This document shows positions 52,134 through 60,828 of a DNA stretch of 64,000 nt, piece after piece (the first letter of the stretch is position 1; each line of letters opens with the position of its first letter). The DNA is from G965205725 sp965205725. Its GTDB lineage: Bacteria > Pseudomonadota > Gammaproteobacteria > Pseudomonadales > Halieaceae. The notes beneath the pieces are model-generated. The model saw only the letters and a program-made list of their open reading frames with translations. It was not told the origin of the DNA and ran no database searches. Location of the stretch: assembly GCA_965205725.1 (NCBI GenBank), contig OZ242189.1, forward strand, positions 1,054,001 to 1,118,000, in the 5' to 3' direction. A program made the translations under genes and the position numbers.

Positions 52134-52532
52134 CTATTTGACAACCTTCAAAGATGGCTTGCGATCACCCTGAGTGACAGGGGTTGATGGCGGTGTGTCT
52201 GTCGGCGGCTCAGGGTCTACATCATCGTCGAACACCATGCCCTGACCATTCTCGCGGGCATAGATACCAATCACCGCAGTCGTTGGAACAAAAATATCAG
52301 TAGCAATACCGCCGAAACGACCATTGAAACTCATCATTTCATTGGATATTTCCAAGTTAACGACTGAGACCGGAGATATATTCAGCACAATTTGACCGTC
52401 TCTCACAAATTGCTGAGGCACCTCAACCCCACTCACATGCGCATTCACCAAAACATAAGGCGTGCATTCATTTTCCAGAATCCACTCATAGAGTGCACGC
52501 ATCATGTAGGGCCGACTCGAAGTCATGGACAT
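52134..52532 (-). CDS. sspB: ClpXP protease specificity-enhancing factor SspB
   Basis: 132 residues: SSRPYMMRALYEWILENECTPY, VPQQFVRDGQIVLNISPVSV, MSFNGRFGGIATDIFVPTTAV, then a proline-rich acidic linker (DDDVDPEPPTDTPPSTP) and the C-terminal tail PSLKVVK that docks to ClpX. It tethers ssrA-tagged proteins to ClpXP. It follows sspA by 30 bp. With clpS-clpA in this window, two Clp adaptors are present. Confidence 0.95.
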   Translation of the reverse strand: MSMTSSRPYMMRALYEWILENECTPYVLVNAHVSGVEVPQQFVRDGQIVLNISPVSVVNLEISNEMMSFNGRFGGIATDIFVPTTAVIGIYARENGQGMVFDDDVDPEPPTDTPPSTPVTQGDRKPSLKVVK

Positions 52533-52562
52533 GGGCTAACTCGCAGCAAGCGGCATGGCGTC

Positions 52563-53195
52563 TTACAGACGCATTTCCAACTCTTGCTCAGACAGGCTCG
52601 CCTGGAACGACACTCGATTAAACATGCGGTCCATATAGGCCAGCAAGGGCTTAGACTGCTTGGACGCCCTAAAGTCAATTCCGAAAGAAGACAAACGCCA
52701 GAGAATCGGCGCTATACAGCAGTCAACCAAAGTGAATTCTTCGCTCATAAAAAATGGTTTGTCTGCAAAGATTGGAGAGATCCCCAAAATACCCTCACGC
52801 AACATTTTAGTGGACCTTTCCACAACATTGTCAGAGCGAGTGTGCTGAATGGCATCCACCAGCGCGCACCAGTCTTTTTCGATGCGATGAATATACAAAC
52901 GGCTCTCGGCACGCGCTACCGGATAAACCGGCAGCAGCGGCGGGTGTGGGAACCGCTCATCCAGATACTCCATTATGACCTTTGACTCATACAACACCAG
53001 ATCGCGGTCAACCAAAGTTGGCAGTGTGTTATACGGATTCAGATCGGCTAATTCGGCGGGTGGGTGAGCCTCTTCAGCCTTCACCACATCCACTGTTACC
53101 CCCTTCTCTGCCAACACAATACGAACACGATGACTGTAGTGACTACCACTGTCAGAGAAAAAGGTCATTGAAGACCGCTTTGCCACAACTCCCAT
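52563..53195 (-). CDS. sspA: Stringent starvation protein A SspA
   Basis: 210 residues with a GST fold: MTFFSDSGSHYSHRVRIVLAEKGV, DLNPYNTLPTLVDRDLVLYESKVIMEYLDERFPHPPLLP, then a helical domain. The PHPPLLPVYPVARA stretch is typical of SspA, which binds sigma-70 RNA polymerase and alters transcription in stationary phase. GAGG precedes the ATG. It lies 27 bp after the cytochrome b-c1 gene in the conserved pet-ssp order. Confidence 0.94.
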   Translation of the reverse strand: MGVVAKRSSMTFFSDSGSHYSHRVRIVLAEKGVTVDVVKAEEAHPPAELADLNPYNTLPTLVDRDLVLYESKVIMEYLDERFPHPPLLPVYPVARAESRLYIHRIEKDWCALVDAIQHTRSDNVVERSTKMLREGILGISPIFADKPFFMSEEFTLVDCCIAPILWRLSSFGIDFRASKQSKPLLAYMDRMFNRVSFQASLSEQELEMRL

Positions 53196-53222
53196 GGAGG
53201 TTCCTCGAGTTTGAAACTTCTA

Positions 53223-55250
53223 TCAGTGAACGTCTTTCCAGTACTCCCGGTTAAGCAACCAGGTAAAGACGAAAAACAGGGCAATGAACAACAGCGCATA
53301 AATACCGATGCGTTCGCGCTCTAGCGCGGCTGGCTCACTGGTGTAGGCCAAAAAATTAACCAGGTCGTAAACCGCAACGTCGAATTCCTCAGGGGATAAC
53401 TCGCCTTCTTCAATCAGATTGAATTGGCCGCAGGGCTCCACAAGAATATCTTTGCCTGTCAGCGGGTCACGCTTAACACCGCCATTCCTCGCTGCGAAAG
53501 GTTCCATTGCGCATTCCTGCAAGCCTTGCAGTTCAAGCAGCGCGTGAGGCATACCAACATCGGGAAATACTTTATTGTTCACACCGTATGGACGCGATGG
53601 ATCTGCGTAAAAAGTACGCAGATAGGTATACAGCCAGTCTCTATCGCGAGCTCGTGCTACCAGGGTAAGATCCGGCGGTGTAGCGCCGAACCACTTTTTT
53701 GCCTGAGAATCCTCTAGTGCATTTTCCATGAGAGAACCGATTTTTTCATTCGGATCAAACATCAGATTGGCTTGCATCAGATCATGGGGTATACCCAGGT
53801 CATCTGCCACTCGCTCGTAGCGAGAATATTGCAGAGAGTGGCAACCCATGCAGTAGTTCATATAGATCTGCGCACCAGACTGCAGGGATGCTTTATCGGC
53901 AAGATCAACCTCCATGTGATCCAGAGCAACTTCCGGGCCGCTGGAACCAACAACTTTGAGTGGAATAAATGAGAGCACTAGAATAATGACCAGTCCGGTC
54001 ACAGACCCCCAGAATCCAATGCCGCCATCGTCGGTAGTGCGCTCAGGAACTGGCCTGGTTTTCTCCATAGCTGTCCAGAAGGGCATTAACAAGAAGAAGG
54101 CGAAATAGATGACCGAGCAAATCTGTGCCAACAGTGTCCGTTCGGGTGTTGGCGCTCTCATGCCCAGCAGTCCCAAAATAAGGAATGAGGCCGTGAAAAC
54201 GATCAACATAACCCTGGTCATATTCCCTTTATAGCGCCAGGACTTCACCGGGCTGCGATCCAGCCACGGCAAAACAAAAGGAATAGCGACGGATGCGGCA
54301 AAAGCCACAAAGCCCCAGAACTTGTCGGGTACGGCGCGCAACACAGAATAATACGGAGTGAAATACCACACTGGGGCAATGTGCTCCGGGGTCTTCAGGG
54401 AATTGGCTTCCTCGAAGTTGGGATACTCAAGAAACAGCCCGCCCATCTCCGGGAAGAAAAACATCACGGTGCAGAAGACAAACAGAAATACCGCAACAGC
54501 CTGTAGGTCATGGACGGTGTAATACGGGTGAAAGGCAACACCATCGAGAGGGATGCCTTTTTCATCCTTGTGTTTCTTAATATCAACACCATCCGGATTG
54601 TTTGATCCCACCTCGTGCAGAGCCAGCAGGTGTAACACCACCAACGCCAGCAATATGATGGGTAGCGCAACCACATGCAATGCAAAGAAACGGTTAACAG
54701 TGATGCCGGAAATTAGAAAATCTCCGCGAACCCAGGTCACCAGGTCCTCACCAACCACTGGAATTGCACCCACCAGCGAGATAATCACCTGGGCACCCCA
54801 GTAGGACATCTGACCCCAGGGCAACACATAACCAAAAAACGCTTCTGCCATCAGCACTACAAAAATGAGCATGCCGAAAATCCAGATCAACTCGCGAGGC
54901 TTTTGATACGAGCCGTAAAGCAGTGCCCGGAACATGTGCAGATAAACAACAATAAAGAATGCAGAGGCGCCTGTGGAATGCATGTAGCGCAGAATCCAGC
55001 CGTAGTCTACGTCTCGCATGATGTATTCAACTGACGCGAATGCACCATCAGCGCTGGGCACGTAGCTCATGGTCAACCAAATGCCGGTCAGTAGCTGATT
55101 AACCAGTACCAGCAACGACAAAACACCAAAGAAGTACCAGAAATTGAAATTCTTGGGCGCGTAGTAGCCGCCCATGTGGGTATCCCAGGCGCGCATAATG
55201 GGAAGACGTGCATCAATCCAATCGCGAAAACCAATAAGCAAACTATTCAT
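53223..55250 (-). CDS. Cytochrome b / cytochrome c1 fusion of the bc1 complex
   Basis: A single 675-residue frame covers what most gammaproteobacteria encode as petB and petC. Residues 1-~400 are cytochrome b: haem histidines His91/His105 and His192/His207, and the Qo-site motif PEHIAPVWYF. A hydrophobic segment at ~412-432 (FWGSVTGLVIILVLSFIPLKVVG) looks like an internal signal sequence. From ~440 the cytochrome c1 part carries CMGCH (Cys467, Cys470, His471), Met567 (DVGMPHALL) and a C-terminal anchor. By analogy with the fbcH polyprotein of Bradyrhizobium it may be cleaved after export. It overlaps the petA stop by one base. Confidence 0.93.
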   Translation of the reverse strand: MNSLLIGFRDWIDARLPIMRAWDTHMGGYYAPKNFNFWYFFGVLSLLVLVNQLLTGIWLTMSYVPSADGAFASVEYIMRDVDYGWILRYMHSTGASAFFIVVYLHMFRALLYGSYQKPRELIWIFGMLIFVVLMAEAFFGYVLPWGQMSYWGAQVIISLVGAIPVVGEDLVTWVRGDFLISGITVNRFFALHVVALPIILLALVVLHLLALHEVGSNNPDGVDIKKHKDEKGIPLDGVAFHPYYTVHDLQAVAVFLFVFCTVMFFFPEMGGLFLEYPNFEEANSLKTPEHIAPVWYFTPYYSVLRAVPDKFWGFVAFAASVAIPFVLPWLDRSPVKSWRYKGNMTRVMLIVFTASFLILGLLGMRAPTPERTLLAQICSVIYFAFFLLMPFWTAMEKTRPVPERTTDDGGIGFWGSVTGLVIILVLSFIPLKVVGSSGPEVALDHMEVDLADKASLQSGAQIYMNYCMGCHSLQYSRYERVADDLGIPHDLMQANLMFDPNEKIGSLMENALEDSQAKKWFGATPPDLTLVARARDRDWLYTYLRTFYADPSRPYGVNNKVFPDVGMPHALLELQGLQECAMEPFAARNGGVKRDPLTGKDILVEPCGQFNLIEEGELSPEEFDVAVYDLVNFLAYTSEPAALERERIGIYALLFIALFFVFTWLLNREYWKDVH

Positions 55251-55855
55251 TAGGCAGCCCCCTCATGATCTTCGCCAATGACAATAACATTGTCATCCTC
55301 GTACCGATAAGGAGGAACTTCCAGATTGGCCGATGCAGGCACACCTGCGTATACGCGACCGGAAAGGTCAAACATTGAACCATGACAGGGACAAAAGAAT
55401 CCGCCAACCCAGCCCTTTGACTCATTCGCAAATGGCGTCACTCCAACTTCGGGTTGAAACTTCGGCGCACATCCCAGGTGCGTGCATAAACCAACCAGAA
55501 CCAGGAGTTCGGGCTTGATGGATCGAGCTCGATTGTCGATATAGGTCGGCTGCTTGGATATTTCCGATTCAGGATCCTTGAGTGTCGCATCCAGGCCCTC
55601 AAGGTCGGCGACTTGCTCCGCAGTACGACGCATGACATAGACTGGCTTGCCGCGCCACTCCACTACCACCATCTGACCCGGCTCTACCTTACTGGCATCA
55701 AACTTGACTGGAGCACCTGCGGCCTTAGCCCTGGCGCTGGGGTTCCAGGAGCCCACAAATGGAACTGCTACGCCGACAACACCTGCTGCTCCAACCGCGC
55801 TGGTTGCCGCGGTCAAAAAGCGTCTGCGGCCAGTGTTCACACCATCACTACCCAT
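55250..55855 (-). CDS. petA: Ubiquinol-cytochrome c reductase Rieske iron-sulfur subunit
   Basis: 201 residues from ATG 55855, chosen because GGGAG lies ~8 nt upstream; the frame is open further but without a site. Twin-arginine signal GRRRFLTAATSAVGAAG, then the Rieske fold with CTHLGC and CPCHGS [2Fe-2S] ligands and GPA-loop-like SGRVYAGVPASANL. Inner-membrane-anchored, moves electrons from quinol to cytochrome c1. First gene of petA-bc1-sspA-sspB. Confidence 0.95.
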   Translation of the reverse strand: MGSDGVNTGRRRFLTAATSAVGAAGVVGVAVPFVGSWNPSARAKAAGAPVKFDASKVEPGQMVVVEWRGKPVYVMRRTAEQVADLEGLDATLKDPESEISKQPTYIDNRARSIKPELLVLVGLCTHLGCAPKFQPEVGVTPFANESKGWVGGFFCPCHGSMFDLSGRVYAGVPASANLEVPPYRYEDDNVIVIGEDHEGAA

Positions 55856-55990
55856 TATTTTCTCCCGTTTCTGACTCTGGCGCTGAGAGCGCGCCGAGGG
55901 GACTGTACAAGACGCTGCAAATGGTAATGATTTTGCCCTTTTGTTACAAGGATAAGCCTGTGAAATATCGGACCACATCAAGGTTTTGAA

Positions 55991-56031
55991 CAAAGAAAAG
56001 GCGTCCGTTTAACTTGTAAACTGGACGCCTT
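55991..56031 (-). terminator. Rho-independent terminator of rplM-rpsI
   Basis: 9-bp perfect stem AAGGCGTCC / GGACGCCTT, with an inner GTTTA/TAAAC extension. On the minus strand it is followed by TTTTCTTTG, 37 bp after the rpsI stop. Confidence 0.9.
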
Positions 56032-56068
56032 CCACAGATCTCCAACTCCCATACCAGGGGTGGCGATT

Positions 56069-56461
56069 TTATCGCTTGGAGTACTGAGGCCTCTTGCGGG
56101 CCTTGCGCAAACCAACCTTCTTACGCTCAACCTCACGCGCATCTCGCGTCACATAGCCGGCTGAGCGCAGCGCAGAACGCAGCGATTCGTCATATTGCAA
56201 CAATGCTCGAGTAATACCGTGACGAATAGCGCCAGCCTGGCCAAAACTGCCACCACCGCTAACTGTAACATTGATATCGAATCTTTCATTGAGCTCGACC
56301 AGTTCCAGCGGCTGACGTACAATCATACGTGCGACTTCACGGCCGAAATACTGATCCAGAGGGCGGCTGTTGACAGTGATACTGCCAGCGCCATTGCGAA
56401 TGAAAACTCGCGCCGTAGAGGTTTTACGGCGACCGGTTCCATAGTATTGGGTATCAGACAT
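56069..56461 (-). CDS. rpsI: 30S ribosomal protein S9
   Basis: 130 residues, full length: YYGTGRRKTSTARVFIRNG, then GGGSFGQAGAIRHGITRALLQYD, and the basic C-terminal tail VGLRKARKRPQYSKR that reaches the P-site tRNA. It follows rplM by 9 bp, the universal order. Confidence 0.98.
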   Translation of the reverse strand: MSDTQYYGTGRRKTSTARVFIRNGAGSITVNSRPLDQYFGREVARMIVRQPLELVELNERFDINVTVSGGGSFGQAGAIRHGITRALLQYDESLRSALRSAGYVTRDAREVERKKVGLRKARKRPQYSKR

Positions 56462-56470
56462 ATAGTGACC

Positions 56471-56899
56471 CTAGATCGTCAGAAGCTGAGGTTGTTGGGC
56501 TGCGTGAGGATGCTCAGTACCTGCATAAACTCTAAGCTTTTTGAACATAGCCCGCCCCAGAGAGTTGCGCGGCAGCATACCCTTAACAGCGCCCTGCAAC
56601 ACTCGCTCAGGAGCCTTGTCGAGCAGCTTTTCAAATGATATTGATTTTAGACCACCCGGGTAACCCGTGTGGCTGTGGTACATCTTGCCAGTGGTTTTAG
56701 CACCAGTGACTTTAACTTTCTCGGCGTTGATCACAACGATGTAGTCGCCAGTATCCACATGAGGCGTGTACTCAGCCTTGTGCTTTCCTCGCAGGCGATG
56801 TGCGATTTCGCTGGCCAGGCGACCGAGAGTCTTTTCCTCTGCGTCCACCACATACCAGCCACGCTGTACCTCTTCTGCTTTAGCGCTGTAGGTTTTCAT
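56471..56899 (-). CDS. rplM: 50S ribosomal protein L13
   Basis: 142 residues: WYVVDAEEKTLGRLASEIAHRLRGKHK, then DTGDYIVVINAEKVKVTG, HTGYPGGLKS, and VKGMLPRNSLGRAMFKKLRVY. Full-length L13. First gene of rplM-rpsI; the ~100-bp gap upstream should hold the promoter. Confidence 0.98.
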   Translation of the reverse strand: MKTYSAKAEEVQRGWYVVDAEEKTLGRLASEIAHRLRGKHKAEYTPHVDTGDYIVVINAEKVKVTGAKTTGKMYHSHTGYPGGLKSISFEKLLDKAPERVLQGAVKGMLPRNSLGRAMFKKLRVYAGTEHPHAAQQPQLLTI

Positions 56900-56995
56900 A
56901 GTTAATCGCCCCCAGAGGGCCTCTAATTTCGAGAGCGCAAATTCTACATACGCACTACACCTAATACAAGGGAAAATTTCTTATTTGCCACAGGC

Positions 56996-57778
56996 CTAAG
57001 AGTCGCGGCCCACCTGATGTCCGGCTCTCCCGCCAAGACCGTGAGCGGGTTCGCAGGCACCGCCATTTTTTGACCGAAAAATGTGCAGCCGGGTGGCTGG
57101 CTCATCGCTTTGCGGTGACTGTATCAGCGCCAGCGCCAGGCAAACCCCACCAGGCAGGCATCGGCTCCAGAACAAACCGTCACAATTTGCTTGCTCATCG
57201 TGTAGAAAAATTTCGCCATCGTCGCCAAACGTAAAACCAAATCCATCCAGACCGACACGCAAACCAATCCCCCGGGCTTTGAGCCAAGCCTCTCTCAATG
57301 TCCAGTATTGATAAAAACGGCAACTGCGTTCCGGCTCTTGTAACGCATTGATGTCGCGGCATTCGCCGGCCGTAAAATAACGCCGCGCAAGTCGATCAAA
57401 TGGTCGCAACTGCACAATTTCCAGGTCTACACCCACCTGATATTCCGGTCGGGCGACTGCTACAGCAACCCAGTCTCCGCTGTGGCTCAGATTAAAACTC
57501 ATTGATCCCGCCAGCAGCGCTGGCTTGCCGTGTTCGCTCACCTCAAACGGGCAAAGTTCCAGGGTGCGATCTTCATACCGGGATAAAATCTGGCGCAACT
57601 GCAAGCGCCCGAGGGTCGATTGTAGCCGCTGCTGAGGCTGCTGAATCTTTTTAATGCGACTCAGCTCTTGCACCGACAGGCAGCGCGCCGCTTGATCTTC
57701 CAGCTCTTTGGCCGAGTAATCCGCCAGCGAGGACAGCCAGACATGCACCTCGCCTGTATTCAGCGCACACTTAGACAA
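56996..57778 (-). CDS. 4'-phosphopantetheinyl transferase superfamily protein (Sfp-like)
   Basis: 260 residues. PPTase core: SMSFNLSHSGDWVAVAVA, then VGVDLEIV (Mg-binding D-x-E) and WTLREAWLKARGIGL. The usual WxxKEA motif reads WTLREA here, with Arg for Lys. It attaches phosphopantetheine to carrier proteins of fatty-acid, polyketide or peptide synthases. No carrier-protein gene is in the window. The start is TTG 57778, 4 bp after the upstream glycosyltransferase-like gene stop, suggesting cotranscription. The C-terminal ~40 residues extend beyond the domain. Confidence 0.88.
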   Translation of the reverse strand: MSKCALNTGEVHVWLSSLADYSAKELEDQAARCLSVQELSRIKKIQQPQQRLQSTLGRLQLRQILSRYEDRTLELCPFEVSEHGKPALLAGSMSFNLSHSGDWVAVAVARPEYQVGVDLEIVQLRPFDRLARRYFTAGECRDINALQEPERSCRFYQYWTLREAWLKARGIGLRVGLDGFGFTFGDDGEIFLHDEQANCDGLFWSRCLPGGVCLALALIQSPQSDEPATRLHIFRSKNGGACEPAHGLGGRAGHQVGRDS

Positions 57779-57782
57779 AACG

Positions 57783-58685
57783 CTAATGCACCAGGTCGGG
57801 AGTTGCAGCCAGCACTTGCATGGCGTCTGAGCGAATGTGCCTGCGCTGAATTTCCTCTTTCACCAGGGCCTCGGTAATATAACCACTATCAAGACACTCT
57901 TTGAGTAGCCCAAAAAAGTAGTTCTGTTGATGAATGTCCGGGTGCTGATGGTAGTGTCCCAGCAGCGCATACTCTCCTAATACATTTGCCCTCAATCTAT
58001 TCAAAGCACGCAGTATGGGTCTGCGCTTAAATTTGTCCGCTGGCGTAAAATCGACGGGCAAGCCTGTTTTCCAGGGCTGGGTTCGGCGTTTCGTGTTGTG
58101 TAACAGTTTAGTGCGTTCGTCGAGGTGATCGAAGTCGTTCCAGCAGCTCTCAAGAAAGCCAACATTGGACGGCTCCTCGTGGGCCAATACCATCCATTCT
58201 TTATAGTCTCGCTCAAATCTAAATAGCTGTTCAAACTCTGCCTGTGCATCCCAGTGCCTCAGTCGGGAGCAATCCATCAACAGCACACTGGTCGCGACAA
58301 AATGGCTTTTCTCCTGTTTGACTGAGCGATGTCGACCCATTACCCCCACACCTTGCATATCCCGGTCAAGCAATTCGCAAATATCACCCGTCGCAAATAT
58401 GTCCGGGTCCATGACAACGGCTCGCCCCTCGCCCTGCATAATTTGCGGCGGCAGAAACCGCAGCGGCGTGAACGACTGAAGGTCGTCAGCCCACCAGGTT
58501 CTGCTGTTCCCCGCACGCAGGTACTCCCGGCCATTGTGAGCGCGAATAAAATCATAGTCTTTGGTATGAAGAATGCGAGTATCAAACTCATCTGGCGCGG
58601 CGCTGTTGCGACGCAGCGAATACTGCGAGACAAGCGCGCCCAGCCACTGCCGTTCATTCGTGTGAATAAATACACATTTTTGCAC
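57783..58685 (-). CDS. GT8-like glycosyltransferase family protein
   Basis: 300 residues from GTG 58685, with GGAG 8 nt upstream; a longer frame reaches 58763. The N-terminus VFIHTNERQWLGALVSQYSLRR and the segment GRAVVMDPDIFATGDICELLD resemble GT8-type enzymes, the MDPD region being the likely DxD metal site. A paralogue begins at 63722 (VFIQTN...GRAVVID), so two copies bracket the envelope cluster. It probably adds a sugar to a surface glycan or lipid. Cytoplasmic, no membrane segment. Divergent from the O-antigen-ligase-like gene. Confidence 0.7.
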   Translation of the reverse strand: MQKCVFIHTNERQWLGALVSQYSLRRNSAAPDEFDTRILHTKDYDFIRAHNGREYLRAGNSRTWWADDLQSFTPLRFLPPQIMQGEGRAVVMDPDIFATGDICELLDRDMQGVGVMGRHRSVKQEKSHFVATSVLLMDCSRLRHWDAQAEFEQLFRFERDYKEWMVLAHEEPSNVGFLESCWNDFDHLDERTKLLHNTKRRTQPWKTGLPVDFTPADKFKRRPILRALNRLRANVLGEYALLGHYHQHPDIHQQNYFFGLLKECLDSGYITEALVKEEIQRRHIRSDAMQVLAATPDLVH

Positions 58686-58816
58686 GCTGATTTCTCCACA
58701 CAGGCCGCAAATTGCGGGCTTCAATGTCAGCCGCAGATTATAAGATGATCGCCCCATACTCAAGGTTGTGGTAGATTTGCTGGCGTTCCCAGCTCCCGAG
58801 AGCCCAGTAAATCAAT

Positions 58817-59992
58817 ATGAACCTCAGGCAATGGCGGCGATACTTACTGGATCGTGGCATCGTCTATATCTACGCTATTTTTGTTGGCGGCTACTTCCTG
58901 ATGCCAACGGCTTCCGGGCATCGTCGGGTCTTCTATATTTTAGTGGCGCCCGCGATTGCACTGCTCTGGAAAGAGCTGCGGTCATTCTACCGGGGCAATG
59001 CTCTATTTCACGTCATGTGCGCCTACACCGCTTACACTTTGCTGAGCCTGCTCTGGATGACCAATCTACAAGTATCCGAGATTATAGATGCGCTATGGCA
59101 AGCCCTGGCAGTCGTTCCCTTTTGTCTCCTGACGGGTTATGTCTGGATTCAATACCCTCAGAGAATGGATGTACTGGCCCATAGAGCCGTGTGGCTTGCC
59201 GCTGCCCTCGCGGGCATTTCAATCATTGCCTGGTATGGCGTCAATAGCTTCCCGGAGTCTCGACTTGAGCCGCTTGGTGTTATGCACCACCCCAATAAAG
59301 CTGCCTGTGCCTATGGCGTGTTCTTCCTGTTCAGCGCCTACTACTTTTCTGGTCAGCGGGGACATGATAACCGCAGCTTGTATCTGGCACTTGCAGCGGT
59401 GTTGCTGACTCTGATTGTACTCACGCAATCGCGCACCGCTCTGGCAGCGATCTCCGTTGGACTACTTACGCTAGTGGGATGGAAGGCGCTGGGAGCTATC
59501 GCGATAGGGCTGGCAGCCAGTTGGGTATTGGTGGCAGCCAACCCCGAAGCCTGGTGGCACCGTGTCAGTGAGTTTTCGTTTCGCCCCGGCATTTGGGAAC
59601 AACAACTGGCTAACATGGATGGTCACTGGCTAAGCGGCTATGGTTTTCGCAGTGACACAACGGTTGCGGCCTATGGCAAAGTGTTTTCTCACGCGCACAA
59701 TGGTTACATCGCCAGTCTGCGCGATGGCGGCCTGCTGGGTCTGGCACTGATGCTGTTTATTCTGGTTGTCGCCTTACTATGGTCTGTGCGTCTGTTGCGT
59801 AGCCGCGGGGAACGAATTTACCTGGCGCTCGTCTTATATGCCATGACCTGTATCGCCATGGACTTCGACAGAATCTTGACCGCACCGCGAGAATTGTGGC
59901 TATTTTTCTGGCTACCTGTCGCTCTGACTATGGCAGCCTATCCCAATCGGCACGACCCCGGCCTGTTGCGCTATCGGAGCCAGACATCATGA
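58817..59992 (+). CDS. O-antigen ligase/polymerase-like membrane protein (Wzy_C domain)
   Basis: 391 residues, about ten transmembrane helices. The conserved periplasmic loop motif near 160-175 (MHHPNKAACAYGVFFLFSA, recalling the HxNxxA pattern) and the later FSHAHNGYIASLRDGGLLGLALML with H-N-x(n)-G match WaaL/Wzy-type enzymes that ligate or polymerise undecaprenyl-linked glycans. First gene of a tightly coupled cluster (4-nt overlaps with the next genes), probably making a surface glycan or glycolipid. Confidence 0.85.
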   Translation: MNLRQWRRYLLDRGIVYIYAIFVGGYFLMPTASGHRRVFYILVAPAIALLWKELRSFYRGNALFHVMCAYTAYTLLSLLWMTNLQVSEIIDALWQALAVVPFCLLTGYVWIQYPQRMDVLAHRAVWLAAALAGISIIAWYGVNSFPESRLEPLGVMHHPNKAACAYGVFFLFSAYYFSGQRGHDNRSLYLALAAVLLTLIVLTQSRTALAAISVGLLTLVGWKALGAIAIGLAASWVLVAANPEAWWHRVSEFSFRPGIWEQQLANMDGHWLSGYGFRSDTTVAAYGKVFSHAHNGYIASLRDGGLLGLALMLFILVVALLWSVRLLRSRGERIYLALVLYAMTCIAMDFDRILTAPRELWLFFWLPVALTMAAYPNRHDPGLLRYRSQTS

Positions 59993-60828
59993 AATCACTG
60001 GTCAGTGCCCTCGCTCTATATTTTGTCAGTTCAATGTCTACGAGTGCGGGGTTAACGAGCGACCAGGGCGCGACGATCAACGATGTCAGTACCCCCCCCT
60101 GGAAATCACTACAGTTTCTGCGCAAATCAATTTGGGGCGATGCGCGCGCAGCGATGCGCATTGATACAGATTGGACCATGCATGTCCTGACGACTCTCGG
60201 CAAAAATAACCGTGAAGAGGTCATACTAAAGCTCACGGGTAGCCAAGGCGCGATCATCGAGAAGCAGCGCTATAGCCAGGGCCGCAAAGACCGTCGCTTT
60301 AAGTCCTTAAGCTATAGCGGCAACCTGATTAAAAGAACCCGCATAGACCCGGCGAAAGGTGAAATTGATTTACCCGTGAAACGATGGACACAACAAAATG
60401 TTCAGCAAATTCGTGTTGAAAACTTACCCGCAAATCAGCCACTCACCACCCCCTACACGCTGTTCATGCTGGCCAGCTCAGCGCAGCTATCCCGGCCAGG
60501 GCACCCCATCGTTGCCTATGTGCATACAGACTACAATGTCTACCAGGTAGAGCTGTCTAACTCTGGCACTGAAACCCTCAACACTGCCTATACGCTGGAG
60601 GGCTCAACAGCCCCAACGCAGGTCAAACATGTGGAGTTTCAGACAGACCGGATCAGCCTGAATGTGACACCTGTGTTTCAGCCGGGTCGTTACGACTTTG
60701 AGGTTATGGGATTGAGTGAAGAAATTCACTTTTTGGTAGACCCGGTGAGCCGTTTGCCGCTACGCATTTATGGCAAAGCTCCCCGCGTCGGAGAAGCCCA
60801 TCTCGATTTGATTGAGGCGCAACTTTGA
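59989..60828 (+). CDS. Exported protein of unknown function in the envelope cluster
   Basis: 279 residues from ATG 59989, overlapping the ligase-like gene by 4 nt. A signal peptide (LVSALALYFVSSMSTSAG) is followed by a beta-rich domain (LKLTGSQGAIIEKQRYSQG, PLTTPYTLFMLASSAQL, HFLVDPVSRLPLRIYGKAP). The layout recalls DUF3108-like periplasmic proteins, but I do not recognise it with confidence. It overlaps the DAG-kinase-like gene, so it is probably cotranslated and part of the same pathway. Confidence 0.8.
   Translation: MKSLVSALALYFVSSMSTSAGLTSDQGATINDVSTPPWKSLQFLRKSIWGDARAAMRIDTDWTMHVLTTLGKNNREEVILKLTGSQGAIIEKQRYSQGRKDRRFKSLSYSGNLIKRTRIDPAKGEIDLPVKRWTQQNVQQIRVENLPANQPLTTPYTLFMLASSAQLSRPGHPIVAYVHTDYNVYQVELSNSGTETLNTAYTLEGSTAPTQVKHVEFQTDRISLNVTPVFQPGRYDFEVMGLSEEIHFLVDPVSRLPLRIYGKAPRVGEAHLDLIEAQL

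Noticed and set aside
51905..52144. 79-codon minus-strand frame between dolP and sspB
   Set aside because: It overlaps the dolP terminator, has many Cys and Arg but no motif, and no start signal.
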